Part shown: in pieces, positions 56,561 through 64,000 of the stretch
Layout: every line of letters begins with the position of its first letter
How positions within the stretch are numbered: the first letter of the stretch is position 1
NCBI RefSeq assembly: GCF_028595305.1
Contig: NZ_JAQQXS010000012.1
Location: forward strand, 104,885-168,884
Direction of reading: 5' to 3'
Length of the DNA stretch: 64,000 nt
Source of the DNA: Roseateles koreensis
Lineage (GTDB): Bacteria > Pseudomonadota > Gammaproteobacteria > Burkholderiales > Burkholderiaceae_C
Notes under the pieces: generated by a model
Database searches by the model: none
The model's input: the letters and a program-made list of their open reading frames with translations, nothing else
Told to the model about the DNA's origin: nothing
Position numbers and translations under genes: made by a program

Positions 56561-57337
56561 TCAGGCGGGCGCGGATTTGCGCAGCAGTCGGCCCAGTTTT
56601 TGCGTCTGGTCGATGTAGCGTTGCAGGTTGCGCTCCGCCTCGTTGTCGATGCTGGAAAACGTCAGCCCCACGTGCTGGCCGCCTTCGAGGCTGGGCCGTG
56701 CGTTCTGCAGGCGAAGGCCGGTTTCAAACCGGGTTTCGCGGTCCAGTTCTACCTGCACCCCTGGGATCAGGCTGCCCGGCGCCATATCGGGTTGGTCGGC
56801 GGGCAGCAGCAGTGCCAAGCCGCCCAGGCTGAGGTCGATGATACGCAGGCGCAGCTGCAGTTCAGGATGCTGTGGATGAGTCAGGCGAACCTGGGGCGTG
56901 CGTGTGTTGGGTTGCACCCGAAAGGTCTGCCGGCGCTGAAAACGGTACAACTGGCTGGGCAGCTGAGCCTGCAAGACCAGGCCGTTGCTGAGATCCGGGC
57001 TGTTCAGTCGCATCAACCCGTCGACTTCGAACTGGATCTTGATCTGGTCCAGATAGACCACCGCCGTGACCTCGTCGGCGCTGAGCAGGGCTTGCAAGTC
57101 GGGACTGCGCGGGTCGGCGTCGAACCCGATCGCACCGCGTTGGCCGTCGATGGCGCTCAGGCGCGTGGGCATGGTCGCCCCGTTGGCGCCGCTGAGCGTG
57201 ATGCGGCTTTGCTGCTGCAGCAGGCTTTGCAGCCAAGCCAGAACTTCCGCAGGGGACTGAATACGAAAATCGCCCGCGGCGACCTGATTTGGCGCGGCGG
57301 GCGAGAAATTCAAAGAGGAAAGGCTGCTGCTCATCAA
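56561..57337 (-). CDS. ycgR: Flagellar brake protein YcgR (PilZ, c-di-GMP binding)
   Basis: 258 residues. An N-terminal YcgR domain (to about 110) precedes the PilZ domain with the c-di-GMP motif RRQTFRVQ (RxxxR, about residue 134) and DLSLGGLAL (D/NxSxxG, about 169). When charged with c-di-GMP it slows the motor by contact with the switch. It lies with the fliT/S/D export genes on the minus strand. Confidence 0.92.
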   Translation of the reverse strand: MMSSSLSSLNFSPAAPNQVAAGDFRIQSPAEVLAWLQSLLQQQSRITLSGANGATMPTRLSAIDGQRGAIGFDADPRSPDLQALLSADEVTAVVYLDQIKIQFEVDGLMRLNSPDLSNGLVLQAQLPSQLYRFQRRQTFRVQPNTRTPQVRLTHPQHPELQLRLRIIDLSLGGLALLLPADQPDMAPGSLIPGVQVELDRETRFETGLRLQNARPSLEGGQHVGLTFSSIDNEAERNLQRYIDQTQKLGRLLRKSAPA

Positions 57338-57382
57338 TGCATTTTCACTGCGGCAAGCCGGCGTCAGTCCGGTGAATTGGGG

Positions 57383-57682
57383 TCAATGCAGGGTCTTGCT
57401 CTTGCCGGTCATCACGCGGTCGAGATCGTCCAGCCAAGGCTCAGCCAAGTGGCGGATCTCAGCATCGTTGACCAAGATGCGCTGCATGATGCGGGTCTTC
57501 AGCTTCGACTCTTCAGGGGCCAGCGGGTTGCTGGATGCGGCGTGCTTCAGCTGAGAAATCAGCAAGACGCAGGCGCCTTCCAGCTTGACCACTTCGTCCC
57601 AGTTGCCGGAGCGGGCGGCGTTCAGCATGTCAGCGCTGGCTTGTTCAATGGCTTCGTAGTAGCTCAGGAGTTGAGTGTTCAT
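57383..57682 (-). CDS. fliT: Flagellar export chaperone FliT
   Basis: 99 residues from the ATG at 57682 (MNTQLLSYYEAIEQAS), preceded by an A/G-rich ribosome site. An all-helical small protein with LLSYYEAIEQASADMLNAAR and GNWDEVVKLEGACVLLISQL. FliT escorts the cap protein FliD. Gene order fliT-fliS-fliD supports the call; sequence conservation in this family is low. Confidence 0.8.
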   Translation of the reverse strand: MNTQLLSYYEAIEQASADMLNAARSGNWDEVVKLEGACVLLISQLKHAASSNPLAPEESKLKTRIMQRILVNDAEIRHLAEPWLDDLDRVMTGKSKTLH

Positions 57683-57731
57683 CACAGGTTCCGCTCGAGA
57701 CAAAAAGTTGGGGTGGTGCTTTGCCATCGGT

Positions 57732-58166
57732 TCAGGCCGCACGAGACATCTCGCCCGGGGCGCCAATCGCCGTCCAAGCTTCACGCACCGGGGTGAGGAT
57801 GCGTTGGCACTCTTCAATGGCAGCGGCGTCGTTGTGCAAGTTAGCCCGAGTCAGGCGCATGCACACATAGGCGTACAAATCATTCAAATCGGTGGCCAGG
57901 GGGCCGGCATCCAGGTTCAGGCCCGCTTTCAGGCCCTCGTCGAGGATGCGCACGGCACGGGTCAGGGTGCGGTGCTTGAGTTCGGTGTTCTGGGTCTGGA
58001 TCGCGACGCGGGCCTGATTCATGGCTTCAAACAGGCCGTCGAAGAGCATGGCGATCAGACGATGCGGGCTGGCGCCGTGCACGTCGGTTTCCAGACCCAC
58101 CTTGCTGTACATCGACGCCCGTTGCGTGCGAGGTCCGAAGGGGGATGAGGTGTTGCCATACATCAT
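57732..58166 (-). CDS. fliS: Flagellin export chaperone FliS
   Basis: 144 residues from the ATG at 58166 (second ATG follows directly), with GGGAAG upstream. Family motifs: SPHRLIAMLFDGLFEAMNQA (about 33-52), DLNDLYAYVCMRLTRANLHND (about 97-117). It keeps flagellin unpolymerised in the cytosol until export. Confidence 0.93.
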   Translation of the reverse strand: MMYGNTSSPFGPRTQRASMYSKVGLETDVHGASPHRLIAMLFDGLFEAMNQARVAIQTQNTELKHRTLTRAVRILDEGLKAGLNLDAGPLATDLNDLYAYVCMRLTRANLHNDAAAIEECQRILTPVREAWTAIGAPGEMSRAA

Positions 58167-58401
58167 TTGCTTCCCAAGTTGTGCAGTGTTGAATTGTTTT
58201 CGACCGCTGAGCCTGAAACTTGAGATGTCTGCCTTGCAGTTTTGATGCGAGATGAGGTGTGAAGAGTGCGGCTTAATGCACAAAAAAAGGCACAAAAGAA
58301 TGCACAAAGAATCCACCAAATACAGCGCCCCGCGGGCCAGGGGATGGCGCGCGGGGCGTGGGGTGTCGCGGGCGGCAACGAGGCCGCTTTGACCCGGCAG
58401 G

Positions 58402-59835
58402 TCAGCCGAACTGCTTGCTGACGTAGCTTTGCAGGGTGGTCATCTTCGCCATTGTGGTGTCCAGGGCCTGGTAGCTGGCGCGCATGCGGGCCTCGACCAG
58501 CGTCAGGCGCTGGTTCATTTTGTCCTGGTCATCGGCGTTGTGGTTGATGGAGCTGCGCAACGAAGTCTGCTTGCTGTTCAAGGCGCCGTCGAAACTCAAG
58601 GCCGAATCGGCCAGGGCGCGGATGCGCTGGATGATGCCGCTGTTGCTGTCGTTGGACGTGTCCAGTCCTGACAGCACTTTTTTCATGGCGTCGACATTGG
58701 TCACCGCTGCGTCTAGCTTGGTGCTGTTGACTTTCAAGCTGCCATCGGCCTGAGGGTCCAGGCCAATGTCGCTCAGGCGGCTCAGGCTCCCGCCCAAGGT
58801 GGTTGAACTGCCGATCAGGTTGCGCAATTGGCCCTGCAGGCTGATGGCCGTGCTGTCGCCTTGAAGCGGACCGGCCGAGGCCGCCGTGGTGCCGGACTTG
58901 GGCACGTACTTCGTCTGGTCTTTCATGAAGGAGGCGAGCGCGTTGTAGGCGGTCGCGAAGTCGTTGACGGCCTTTTTGATGCTGTCCTTGTCAGGGCCCA
59001 CGGTGACGCTCACATCAGCCGTTGTGATCTTGTTGAAGTTCACGGTCAGGCCGTCGATCACATTGGCGACGGTGTTGCTTTCGGAGACTACGTCAATGCC
59101 GTTGATCTTGCCGACAGCACTCTGCGCGGCTTGTGCCTGGGTGGCGGTGGTGACGCCGTTGCTCGGATCGAAGGCCAGTGCAGCCAAGCCGGGCCCGCCA
59201 TTCGAATCTTGCGTCGTGACGGTGGACGACACCCTGAAACCGTTGCTGGCACCGGTGTTGGCTGAGCGCAGCACCAGGCGCGAACCCTGGCTGTCGGTCA
59301 CCACCGAGGCCACTACGCCTGCGCCGGACGCGTTGATCTTGTCGCGGGCGGCGCTCAGGCTGTCGTCGCCCGCGCCGATGTTGATGGTGACTGCTGACTT
59401 TCCGCTGGTGGGCGTGAAGCTGGATTGATCGCTGCTCCATGCCCCGAGTTCGATGGTCAGCGAGCCCTGGCCGATTGAGGTTGTGTTGGCAGGAAATGCC
59501 GCCGTGGTGATGGTTTGCGCACTCGCTAATTTGGTAATGGACACCGCATAGGTGCCCGCCACTGAGCCATCGGTGGTGGTGGCCGTGGCCGAGGTTGAGT
59601 CGGATGACGAGGTGAGGTTGGCGCCCCAGGTGCTGGGGTTGTTGAGCTTGGCCGCGGCGTCGCGCAGCGTGCTGATATTGCTCTGCAGCTTGCCGTACGA
59701 CGACAGCTTGGTCTGCATCGTCGTGGCGCGCGTCTGCAAGTCGGTCACCGGCTGACGCTCGATCGACATCAGTTTGGTGACGATGCTTTCAACGTCGAGT
59801 CCGCTGCCTATGCCTGTCGAGGTGATGCTGGCCAT
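58402..59835 (-). CDS. fliD: Flagellar filament cap protein FliD
   Basis: 477 residues. N-terminal D0 region ITSTGIGSGLDVESIVTKLM and C-terminal coiled coil DQDKMNQRLTLVEARMRAS are typical; the middle domains are Ser/Thr-rich. Five copies cap the filament and fold incoming flagellin. A sigma-28-like promoter lies upstream (59899-59925). Confidence 0.94.
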   Translation of the reverse strand: MASITSTGIGSGLDVESIVTKLMSIERQPVTDLQTRATTMQTKLSSYGKLQSNISTLRDAAAKLNNPSTWGANLTSSSDSTSATATTTDGSVAGTYAVSITKLASAQTITTAAFPANTTSIGQGSLTIELGAWSSDQSSFTPTSGKSAVTINIGAGDDSLSAARDKINASGAGVVASVVTDSQGSRLVLRSANTGASNGFRVSSTVTTQDSNGGPGLAALAFDPSNGVTTATQAQAAQSAVGKINGIDVVSESNTVANVIDGLTVNFNKITTADVSVTVGPDKDSIKKAVNDFATAYNALASFMKDQTKYVPKSGTTAASAGPLQGDSTAISLQGQLRNLIGSSTTLGGSLSRLSDIGLDPQADGSLKVNSTKLDAAVTNVDAMKKVLSGLDTSNDSNSGIIQRIRALADSALSFDGALNSKQTSLRSSINHNADDQDKMNQRLTLVEARMRASYQALDTTMAKMTTLQSYVSKQFG

Positions 59836-59898
59836 GATGATCTCCGGAACCCGCAGTCATCGCTGCCCGTGGGGCAGCTGACGATGCTTGATGCCGCT

Positions 59899-59925
59899 AT
59901 GTCGGCAGATGTAGAAAAAACTGAA
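59899..59925 (-). promoter_or_regulatory. Sigma-28-like promoter of fliD
   Basis: Minus-strand TTCAGTTT (59925-59918) and GCCGACAT (59906-59899) are spaced exactly 11 bases, 6 of 8 matches to each half of the consensus TAAAGTTT / GCCGATAA. The expected start leaves a 57-base leader before the fliD ATG. Confidence 0.55.
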
Positions 59926-59953
59926 GGCGGTCAAGCCAAAGCCGAACCGCCTT
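59924..59953. terminator. Terminator between flagellin 1 and fliD
   Basis: AAGGCGGT (59924-59931) / ACCGCCTT (59946-59953), T-run on one side and A-run on the other, so it can end the leftward flagellin transcript. It abuts the fliD promoter. Confidence 0.65.
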
Positions 59954-59979
59954 TTTTGCAAGATCAAGCCAGGGCGGCT

Positions 59980-60825
59980 TCAGCCTTTTAGCAGCGCCAA
60001 CACTTGCTGCGGCATTTGGTTGGCCTGCGCCACCATTGCGTTACCGGCCTGTTGCAGGATTTGCGTGCGGCTGAGATTGGAGGTTTCTGCGGCGTAGTCG
60101 GCATCCATGATGCGGCTGCGGGCGGCGCTTTGGTTCTCAACTGACACCTGCAGGTTTGAGATCACCGCGTCGAAGCGATTCTGTGATGCACCCAAGGTGG
60201 CGCGCTGGCTGCTGACGGTATTGATTGCCGCATCGATGGCATCAATCGACGTTTTCAAGGTGGCCGAGGTGTCGGCGTTCGTGATGGAGGAGGCCGTCAC
60301 CAGTGTGATCGTCGGGTCCACCGTCATGTCAGAAGTGGTCACCGTGATGACATCCTCGGGTCCCGTATTGGGGCCGACCTGGAAGTCTTGCGGTGTGGCG
60401 GCGTCTGCGCCCAAAATTTTCTTACCGTTGAAGGTGGTTCCGCCCAGCACCCGGGTGATTTCCGAGGCCAGTTGCGTGTACTCCTTGCCGATGGAGTCGA
60501 GGTCGGCTGTCGTGTTGGTGGCATTGCGAGCCTGTACCGCCAACTCACGCATGCGCTGCAAGCTGTCGCCCACTTTGGACAACGCGCCTTCAGCCGTCTG
60601 CGCCAGTGAGATGCCGTCATTGGCATTGCGGATTGCCACGTTCATGCCGCGAACCTGGGAGTTCATGCGCTCGGCAATGGCCAGCCCCGCCGCATCGTCC
60701 TTGGCCGAATTCACCCGCATTCCTGATGACAGGCGTTGCATGGAGATGGCCAGGGAGCCTTGTGAACTGGCCAGATTGCGTTGGGCGTTCAGCGAGGCAA
60801 TATTGGTATTGATGGTTTGGGGCAT
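59980..60825 (-). CDS. fliC: Flagellin 1
   Basis: 281 residues. The D0/D1 N-terminus ([40 protein letters not shown]) and C-terminus ([28 protein letters not shown]) are complete; the central part is short, without D2/D3 domains. It differs from the other two mainly in the centre (TPQDFQVGPNTGPEDVITV). Filament subunit, one of three tandem genes. Confidence 0.96.
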   Translation of the reverse strand: MPQTINTNIASLNAQRNLASSQGSLAISMQRLSSGMRVNSAKDDAAGLAIAERMNSQVRGMNVAIRNANDGISLAQTAEGALSKVGDSLQRMRELAVQARNATNTTADLDSIGKEYTQLASEITRVLGGTTFNGKKILGADAATPQDFQVGPNTGPEDVITVTTSDMTVDPTITLVTASSITNADTSATLKTSIDAIDAAINTVSSQRATLGASQNRFDAVISNLQVSVENQSAARSRIMDADYAAETSNLSRTQILQQAGNAMVAQANQMPQQVLALLKG

Positions 60826-60950
60826 TTGAGCACTCCTTCAAATCTGCTAACTCCGGTTTCGAGCGTTGTGCGCAGCTGCCCGACTGTGTGGGGTCTTGTG
60901 CCGCGTCAATTGCTTCGATTCATGCCGACAACCTGAGTTGCCTGCCTGTT

Positions 60951-60980
60951 CCGGACCTCGGGTTGCATTCACGGCAACCC
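60951..60980 (-). promoter_or_regulatory. Hairpin and GGTCCGG motif in the flagellin 1 upstream region
   Basis: A 7-bp perfect stem GGGTTGC (60960-60966) / GCAACCC (60974-60980) with a 7-base loop is followed on the minus strand by GGTCCGG (60957-60951), as in the leaders of flagellins 2 and 3. No convincing sigma-28 promoter was found for this gene, so it is not certain that the hairpin is transcribed. Confidence 0.45.
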
Positions 60981-61046
60981 GATGGACAAATTCTCTGTGC
61001 GCTTAAATTTTTCAAAAGCCCGAAAAGGACGCAAAACCACACCCAT

Positions 61047-61086
61047 AAAAAAACTCCGGCCGCCCTACCAAGGCAAGGACCGGAGT
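61047..61086 (-). terminator. Terminator after flagellin 2
   Basis: On the minus strand ACTCCGG (61086-61080) pairs with CCGGAGT (61059-61053), followed by a run of T. It lies about 70 bases past the flagellin 2 stop. Confidence 0.75.
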
Positions 61087-61153
61087 GTTCTCTTTATGCG
61101 GCGCCGTGATTCAAAGGGGCGTTGGCGCGTGCCCCTCATCCAGCCTGTGTGGA

Positions 61154-61996
61154 TCAGCCGCCACGCAGCAGCGACAACACCTGCTGGGGCAACTGGTTGG
61201 CCTGCGAAATCATCGCATTGCCAGCCTGCTGGAGGATCTGTGCACGGCTGAGGTTGGCGGTTTCCGTCGCGTAGTCGGCGTCCGTGATGCGGCTGCGTGC
61301 GGCGCTTTGGTTTTCGACGGAAATCTGCAAGTTGGAGATCACCGCATCGAAACGGTTTTGTACCGCGCCAAAGGTTGCCCGCTGGTCACTGACGGTGGTG
61401 AGTGCGGTGTCAATGTTGTCGATGACCGTCTTCAAGGTAGCGGCCGTGTCGGTGTTGCTGATGGTGGCGCCGGTGATGGCGGTGATCGTGGTGTCGGTGG
61501 TCAGATCGTTGGTTGTGACGTCCACCGAGTCATTGGCCGTCGTGTTTGCGCCAATCTGGAAGGTGGAGGTGCCCGACGTGGCCAAAATCGCCTTGCCGTT
61601 GAAGGTGGTGCCGCCCAGCACGCGGGTGATTTCAGAGCCCAGCTGGGCGAATTCCTTGCCGATGGAATCCAGGTCGGTGGTGGTGTTGGTGGCGTTGCGG
61701 GCCTGCACGCTCAGTTCACGCATGCGCTGCAGCGAGTCGGTCACCTTGGCCAGCGCGCCGTCGGCAGTTTGCGCCATTGAGATGCCGTCATTGGCATTGC
61801 GAACGGCCACATTCATGCCGCGAACCTGGCTGGTCATGCGGTCCGAGATGGCCAAGCCGGCAGCGTCGTCCTTGGCAGAATTGATGCGCATGCCGGACGA
61901 CAGGCGCTGCATCGAAATGGCGAGCGAACCCTGCGATGTCGCCTGATTGCGTTGAGCGTTCAGAGACATCAAGTTGGTGTTGATAATTTGGCTCAT
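61154..61996 (-). CDS. fliC: Flagellin 2
   Basis: 280 residues with complete D0/D1 ends ([31 protein letters not shown]). The centre is nearly the same as in flagellin 3 ([20 protein letters not shown], with [10 protein letters not shown]). The close match to flagellin 3 and the distance from flagellin 1 suggest a recent duplication or gene conversion. Own sigma-28-like promoter and long leader. Confidence 0.96.
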   Translation of the reverse strand: MSQIINTNLMSLNAQRNQATSQGSLAISMQRLSSGMRINSAKDDAAGLAISDRMTSQVRGMNVAVRNANDGISMAQTADGALAKVTDSLQRMRELSVQARNATNTTTDLDSIGKEFAQLGSEITRVLGGTTFNGKAILATSGTSTFQIGANTTANDSVDVTTNDLTTDTTITAITGATISNTDTAATLKTVIDNIDTALTTVSDQRATFGAVQNRFDAVISNLQISVENQSAARSRITDADYATETANLSRAQILQQAGNAMISQANQLPQQVLSLLRGG

Positions 61997-62148
61997 TTTT
62001 CAATCCTTTGGTGTTTAAAGACTTGCCGGAAATCCGGTCTTCACGGTCGATGAAAGCACACCTCGAAAGGTGACTTTTGCCAGCAGCCATCGGGCTTTCG
62101 CCTGATCACCGCACCGTCCGCGTCCTGCTCAAAAAGCTGAGCGGGCTG

Positions 62149-62187
62149 ACCGGACCACGTAGTCCACTTCATTCCTCGGACCCGTTG
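62149..62187 (-). promoter_or_regulatory. Conserved leader element of flagellin 2 mRNA
   Basis: The expected transcript begins with CAACGGGTC (62187-62179) and 18 bases later has ACGTGGTCCGGT (62160-62149). Both blocks recur in the flagellin 3 leader. The bases between can form a small GTCC/GGAC stem. The leader to the ATG is about 190 bases. Confidence 0.55.
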
Positions 62188-62193
62188 TTTTGC

Positions 62194-62221
62194 TTATCGA
62201 CGACACCAGGGATTGACTTAA
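62194..62221 (-). promoter_or_regulatory. Sigma-28-like promoter of flagellin 2
   Basis: Minus-strand TTAAGTCA (62221-62214) and GTCGATAA (62201-62194), spaced 12 bases; the -10 matches 7 of 8 consensus positions. Confidence 0.6.
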
Positions 62222-62233
62222 ATCCTTTTTGCG

Positions 62234-62265
62234 AAAAAGCGCCGCGTGTCACTGACCTGCGGCGT
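62234..62265 (-). terminator. Terminator after flagellin 3
   Basis: On the minus strand ACGCCGC (62265-62259) pairs with GCGGCGC (62245-62239) followed by five T. It sits between the flagellin 3 stop and the flagellin 2 promoter, so the genes are separate transcripts. Confidence 0.8.
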
Positions 62266-62378
62266 ATTTTTCTGAAATGGAGGGAGTGAGAAGACGCCGC
62301 GTTGCGCATGCGCCAGCGCCTCTGCGTTTCAGGCTTCAGGCCAGAACCAGGCGCCAAGGCCTGGTCCTGCCTGCGCGA

Positions 62379-63215
62379 TCAACGCAGCAGGGTCAAGACT
62401 TGCTGCGGCAACTGGTTGGCCTGCGCAATCATCGCGTTACCGGCCTGCTGCAGGATCTGCGAGCGGCTCAGGTTGGCGGTTTCCGTCGCGTAGTCGGCAT
62501 CCGTGATGCGGCTGCGAGCGGCGCTCTGGTTTTCCACCGAGATCTGCAAGTTCGACGTGATCGCATCAAACCGGTTTTGCACCGCACCGTAGGTGGCGCG
62601 CTGGCTGCTGACCGTGGTCAGCGCGGTGTCGATGTTGTCGATGACCGTTTTCAGGGATGCGGCCGTGTCGGTGTTGCTGATGGTGGCACCGGTCACTGCG
62701 GTCAGGGTTGTATCGGCGGTCAGGTCAGTGGTGGTGACGTCCACCGAGTCATTGGTGGTCGTGTTGGCGCCAATCTGGAAGGTCGATGTACCGGCTGTGG
62801 CCAGGATCGCCTTGCCGTTGAAGGTGGTGCCACCCACGACACGGGTGATTTCAGCGCCCAGCTGAGCGAATTCCTTGCCGATGGAATCCAGGTCGGTGGT
62901 GGTGTTGGTGGCGTTACGGGCTTGCACACCCAACTCACGCATACGCTGCAGTGAGTCGGTCACCTTGCTCAGCGCGCCGTCAGCGGTTTGCGCCATCGAG
63001 ATGCCGTCATTGGCATTGCGGATGGCCACATTCATGCCGCGAACCTGGCTGGTCATGCGGTCGGAAATGGCCAAGCCGGCAGCGTCGTCCTTGGCGGAAT
63101 TGATGCGCAGACCCGAAGACAAGCGCTGCATGGACACAGACAGCGAGCCTTGCGAGGTGGATGTGTTGCGCTGTGCATTCAGCGACAGCAAGTTGGTGTT
63201 AATGACTGCGGGCAT
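62379..63215 (-). CDS. fliC: Flagellin 3
   Basis: 278 residues with complete conserved ends (INTNLLSLNAQRNTSTSQGS; PQQVLTLLR) and a short centre close to flagellin 2. Good ribosome site (AGGAGTG) six to eight bases before the ATG. Own promoter, 220-base leader and terminator. Confidence 0.96.
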   Translation of the reverse strand: MPAVINTNLLSLNAQRNTSTSQGSLSVSMQRLSSGLRINSAKDDAAGLAISDRMTSQVRGMNVAIRNANDGISMAQTADGALSKVTDSLQRMRELGVQARNATNTTTDLDSIGKEFAQLGAEITRVVGGTTFNGKAILATAGTSTFQIGANTTTNDSVDVTTTDLTADTTLTAVTGATISNTDTAASLKTVIDNIDTALTTVSSQRATYGAVQNRFDAITSNLQISVENQSAARSRITDADYATETANLSRSQILQQAGNAMIAQANQLPQQVLTLLR

Positions 63216-63293
63216 GATTCACTCCTGTTTCAGCTACAAGTTTTTCCGGCAGAGCGCCGACGTGTTGCGAACACCCCGGAGGGCATCCGTTAC

Positions 63294-63326
63294 GCGGAGG
63301 TTTGTTCACTTGAACAAGCCCCCCGC
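63294..63326 (-). promoter_or_regulatory. Long hairpin in the flagellin 3 leader
   Basis: TTGTTC / GAACAA (63302-63307 and 63312-63317, 4-base loop) is extended by GCGGAGG / CCCCCGC arms (63294-63300 and 63320-63326), the mismatch being a G-U pair in the minus-strand RNA. It lies about 80 bases before the flagellin 3 start. Confidence 0.5.
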
Positions 63327-63396
63327 CTCGCCCGGCGCAGTCAACCGATGCAGCTGTCAGCTCCCCGGGTTTGGGGGCGTTGGTTGCGGCCTTCTT

Positions 63397-63428
63397 ACCG
63401 GACCACGTGTCTGTTTCCAGACCCGTTG
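63397..63428 (-). promoter_or_regulatory. Conserved leader element of flagellin 3 mRNA
   Basis: The expected transcript begins CAACGGGTC (63428-63420), forms a GTCTG-GAAA-CAGAC hairpin (63422-63409) and then has ACGTGGTCCGGT (63408-63397), the same two blocks as in the flagellin 2 leader. Confidence 0.6.
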
Positions 63429-63434
63429 AAATGT

Positions 63435-63462
63435 GTATCGGACGGCACGCCATAGAACTTTA
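63435..63462 (-). promoter_or_regulatory. Sigma-28-like promoter of flagellin 3
   Basis: Minus-strand TAAAGTTC (63462-63455, 7 of 8 matches) and TCCGATAC (63442-63435, 6 of 8), spaced 12 bases. Confidence 0.65.
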
Positions 63463-63774
63463 GAACTGTTTGTCAATAGCTTGGGTCGTCGGATAAACAT
63501 GCCTTGGGGCGGTCAGTTCTTCGGATCAAATATTTTTGGCTGTATGGCGGGTGGTGCCTGACCTGCCGGGCAGGGGGGCGACTGGCTGGCACGGGCGGCG
63601 AGCGTGAGTACGTTGCGACCAGTCGCACTTGATTCATGGGACAAATGGCGTGCAAATGATGCGCTGGGGCTGCAGCCTGGGACTTTTTACCTTTATCAGC
63701 GTCGCAGGCATCTATGGTGGGTAGTTCCCATGCAAGTCAGTTGTTCGGCCTTGCAGGTCCACAACCCAGCTGAT
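63463..63774. other. Intergenic region before the last partial gene
   Basis: No gene is seen. ATGGTGGGT at 63714-63722 is inverted as ACCCACCAT at 63780-63788, 57 bases apart, next to the start of the final gene. The promoter of that gene is not evident. Confidence 0.3.
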
Positions 63775-63786
63775 ATGCCACCCACC

Positions 63787-64000
63787 ATGCCTCCCCCTCC
63801 CACCCGCTACAGCGCTGCCGAACTGGCCGTGCGCATTAAAGAGACGCTGCAGGCTGGCGGCACTGGCATGGCGGGCGCGGCCCAAGTCGGCCTGGAGTTA
63901 GGCCCCGACCACCCCCTGCTTCACATCACCCACTGGCACTACCGCCAAACCCTGCACGAGCCCTGGCGCCTAGACCTTAGGGCCAGCGGCGGCAACATCC
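63787..64000 (+). CDS. Unidentified protein, 5' part only (possible VgrG-like N-terminus)
   Basis: An open frame begins at ATG 63787 (in-frame alternatives at 63775 and 63730) and runs off the window after about 71 residues. The segment LLHITHWHYRQTLHEPWRLDLRA (given here as two parts: LLHITHWHYRQTL, then HEPWRLDLRA) resembles the start of VgrG/phage gpD-like spike proteins, which read similar to HYREAL.E.Y.LDL. The similarity is short and the call is weak; the frame may also be a protein of unknown type. Confidence 0.3.
   Translation, partial: MPPPPTRYSAAELAVRIKETLQAGGTGMAGAAQVGLELGPDHPLLHITHWHYRQTLHEPWRLDLRASGGNI

Noticed and set aside
60980..61006. Sigma-28 promoter for flagellin 1 (TTAAGC ... 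GTCCATCG)
   Set aside because: Only 5 of 8 matches at the -10, and the transcript would start inside the 60960-60980 hairpin; too weak to list.

Overview
The window looks like a chromosomal segment of a betaproteobacterium of the order Burkholderiales, most likely close to Comamonadaceae. The grounds are the high G+C content and the gene neighbourhoods: nadE-glnB, a sigma factor followed by DUF3619, DUF3106 and RDD genes, ilvB-ilvH-ilvC-pssA-leuA, and tig-clpP-clpX-lon. The species was not identified.

Layout. Positions 1-4780 are one end of an integrated element: three overlapping leftward genes (two large degenerate tyrosine-recombinase-like proteins and a third protein cut by the window edge). 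It has broken a COG3146-type acyltransferase gene, of which only the first ~88 codons remain (to 5038). Positions 5050-7145 carry nadE and glnB. Positions 7198-9743 (minus) carry an ECF-like sigma factor with DUF3619, DUF3106 and RDD membrane or envelope proteins. Positions 9948-17919 hold the branched-chain amino acid block ilvB, ilvH, ilvC, pssA, a leucine leader peptide with attenuator, and two different leuA genes in tandem. Next come a penicillin-binding endopeptidase, an IclR regulator, a TIGR03790 protein, the squalene genes hpnCDE (minus) and a divergent RND efflux pair behind a palindromic operator. Positions 29029-35206 hold tRNA-Leu, tig, clpP, clpX and lon, and 35375-36045 hold five tRNA genes.

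Positions 36077-42665 hold an AraC-type regulator and a divergent six-gene acyl-CoA degradation operon ending in an alpha-methylacyl-CoA racemase. The set points to breakdown of 2-methyl-branched acyl-CoAs, and a decayed acyl-CoA ligase start may lie just upstream. Positions 42662-63215 are a flagellar locus: fliRQPONML, fliKJIHGF, divergent fliE, then ycgR, fliT, fliS, fliD and three flagellin genes. A VapBC-type toxin-antitoxin pair and a lone type IV/II pseudopilin gene sit inside it. The window ends in the 5' part of an unidentified gene.

How the genes work together: ilvBHC and the leuA genes form the valine/leucine route, with leucine-dependent attenuation readable in the sequence. hpnCDE make squalene for hopanoids. 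tig/clpXP/lon are the folding and proteolysis set, with a heat-shock-like promoter before clpP. The flagellar genes cover export gate, switch, MS ring, ATPase, cap, chaperones, brake and filament, with sigma-28-like promoters before fliD and two of the three flagellin genes. The least explained parts are the recombinase trio at the left edge and the shared 5' leader elements of the flagellin mRNAs.
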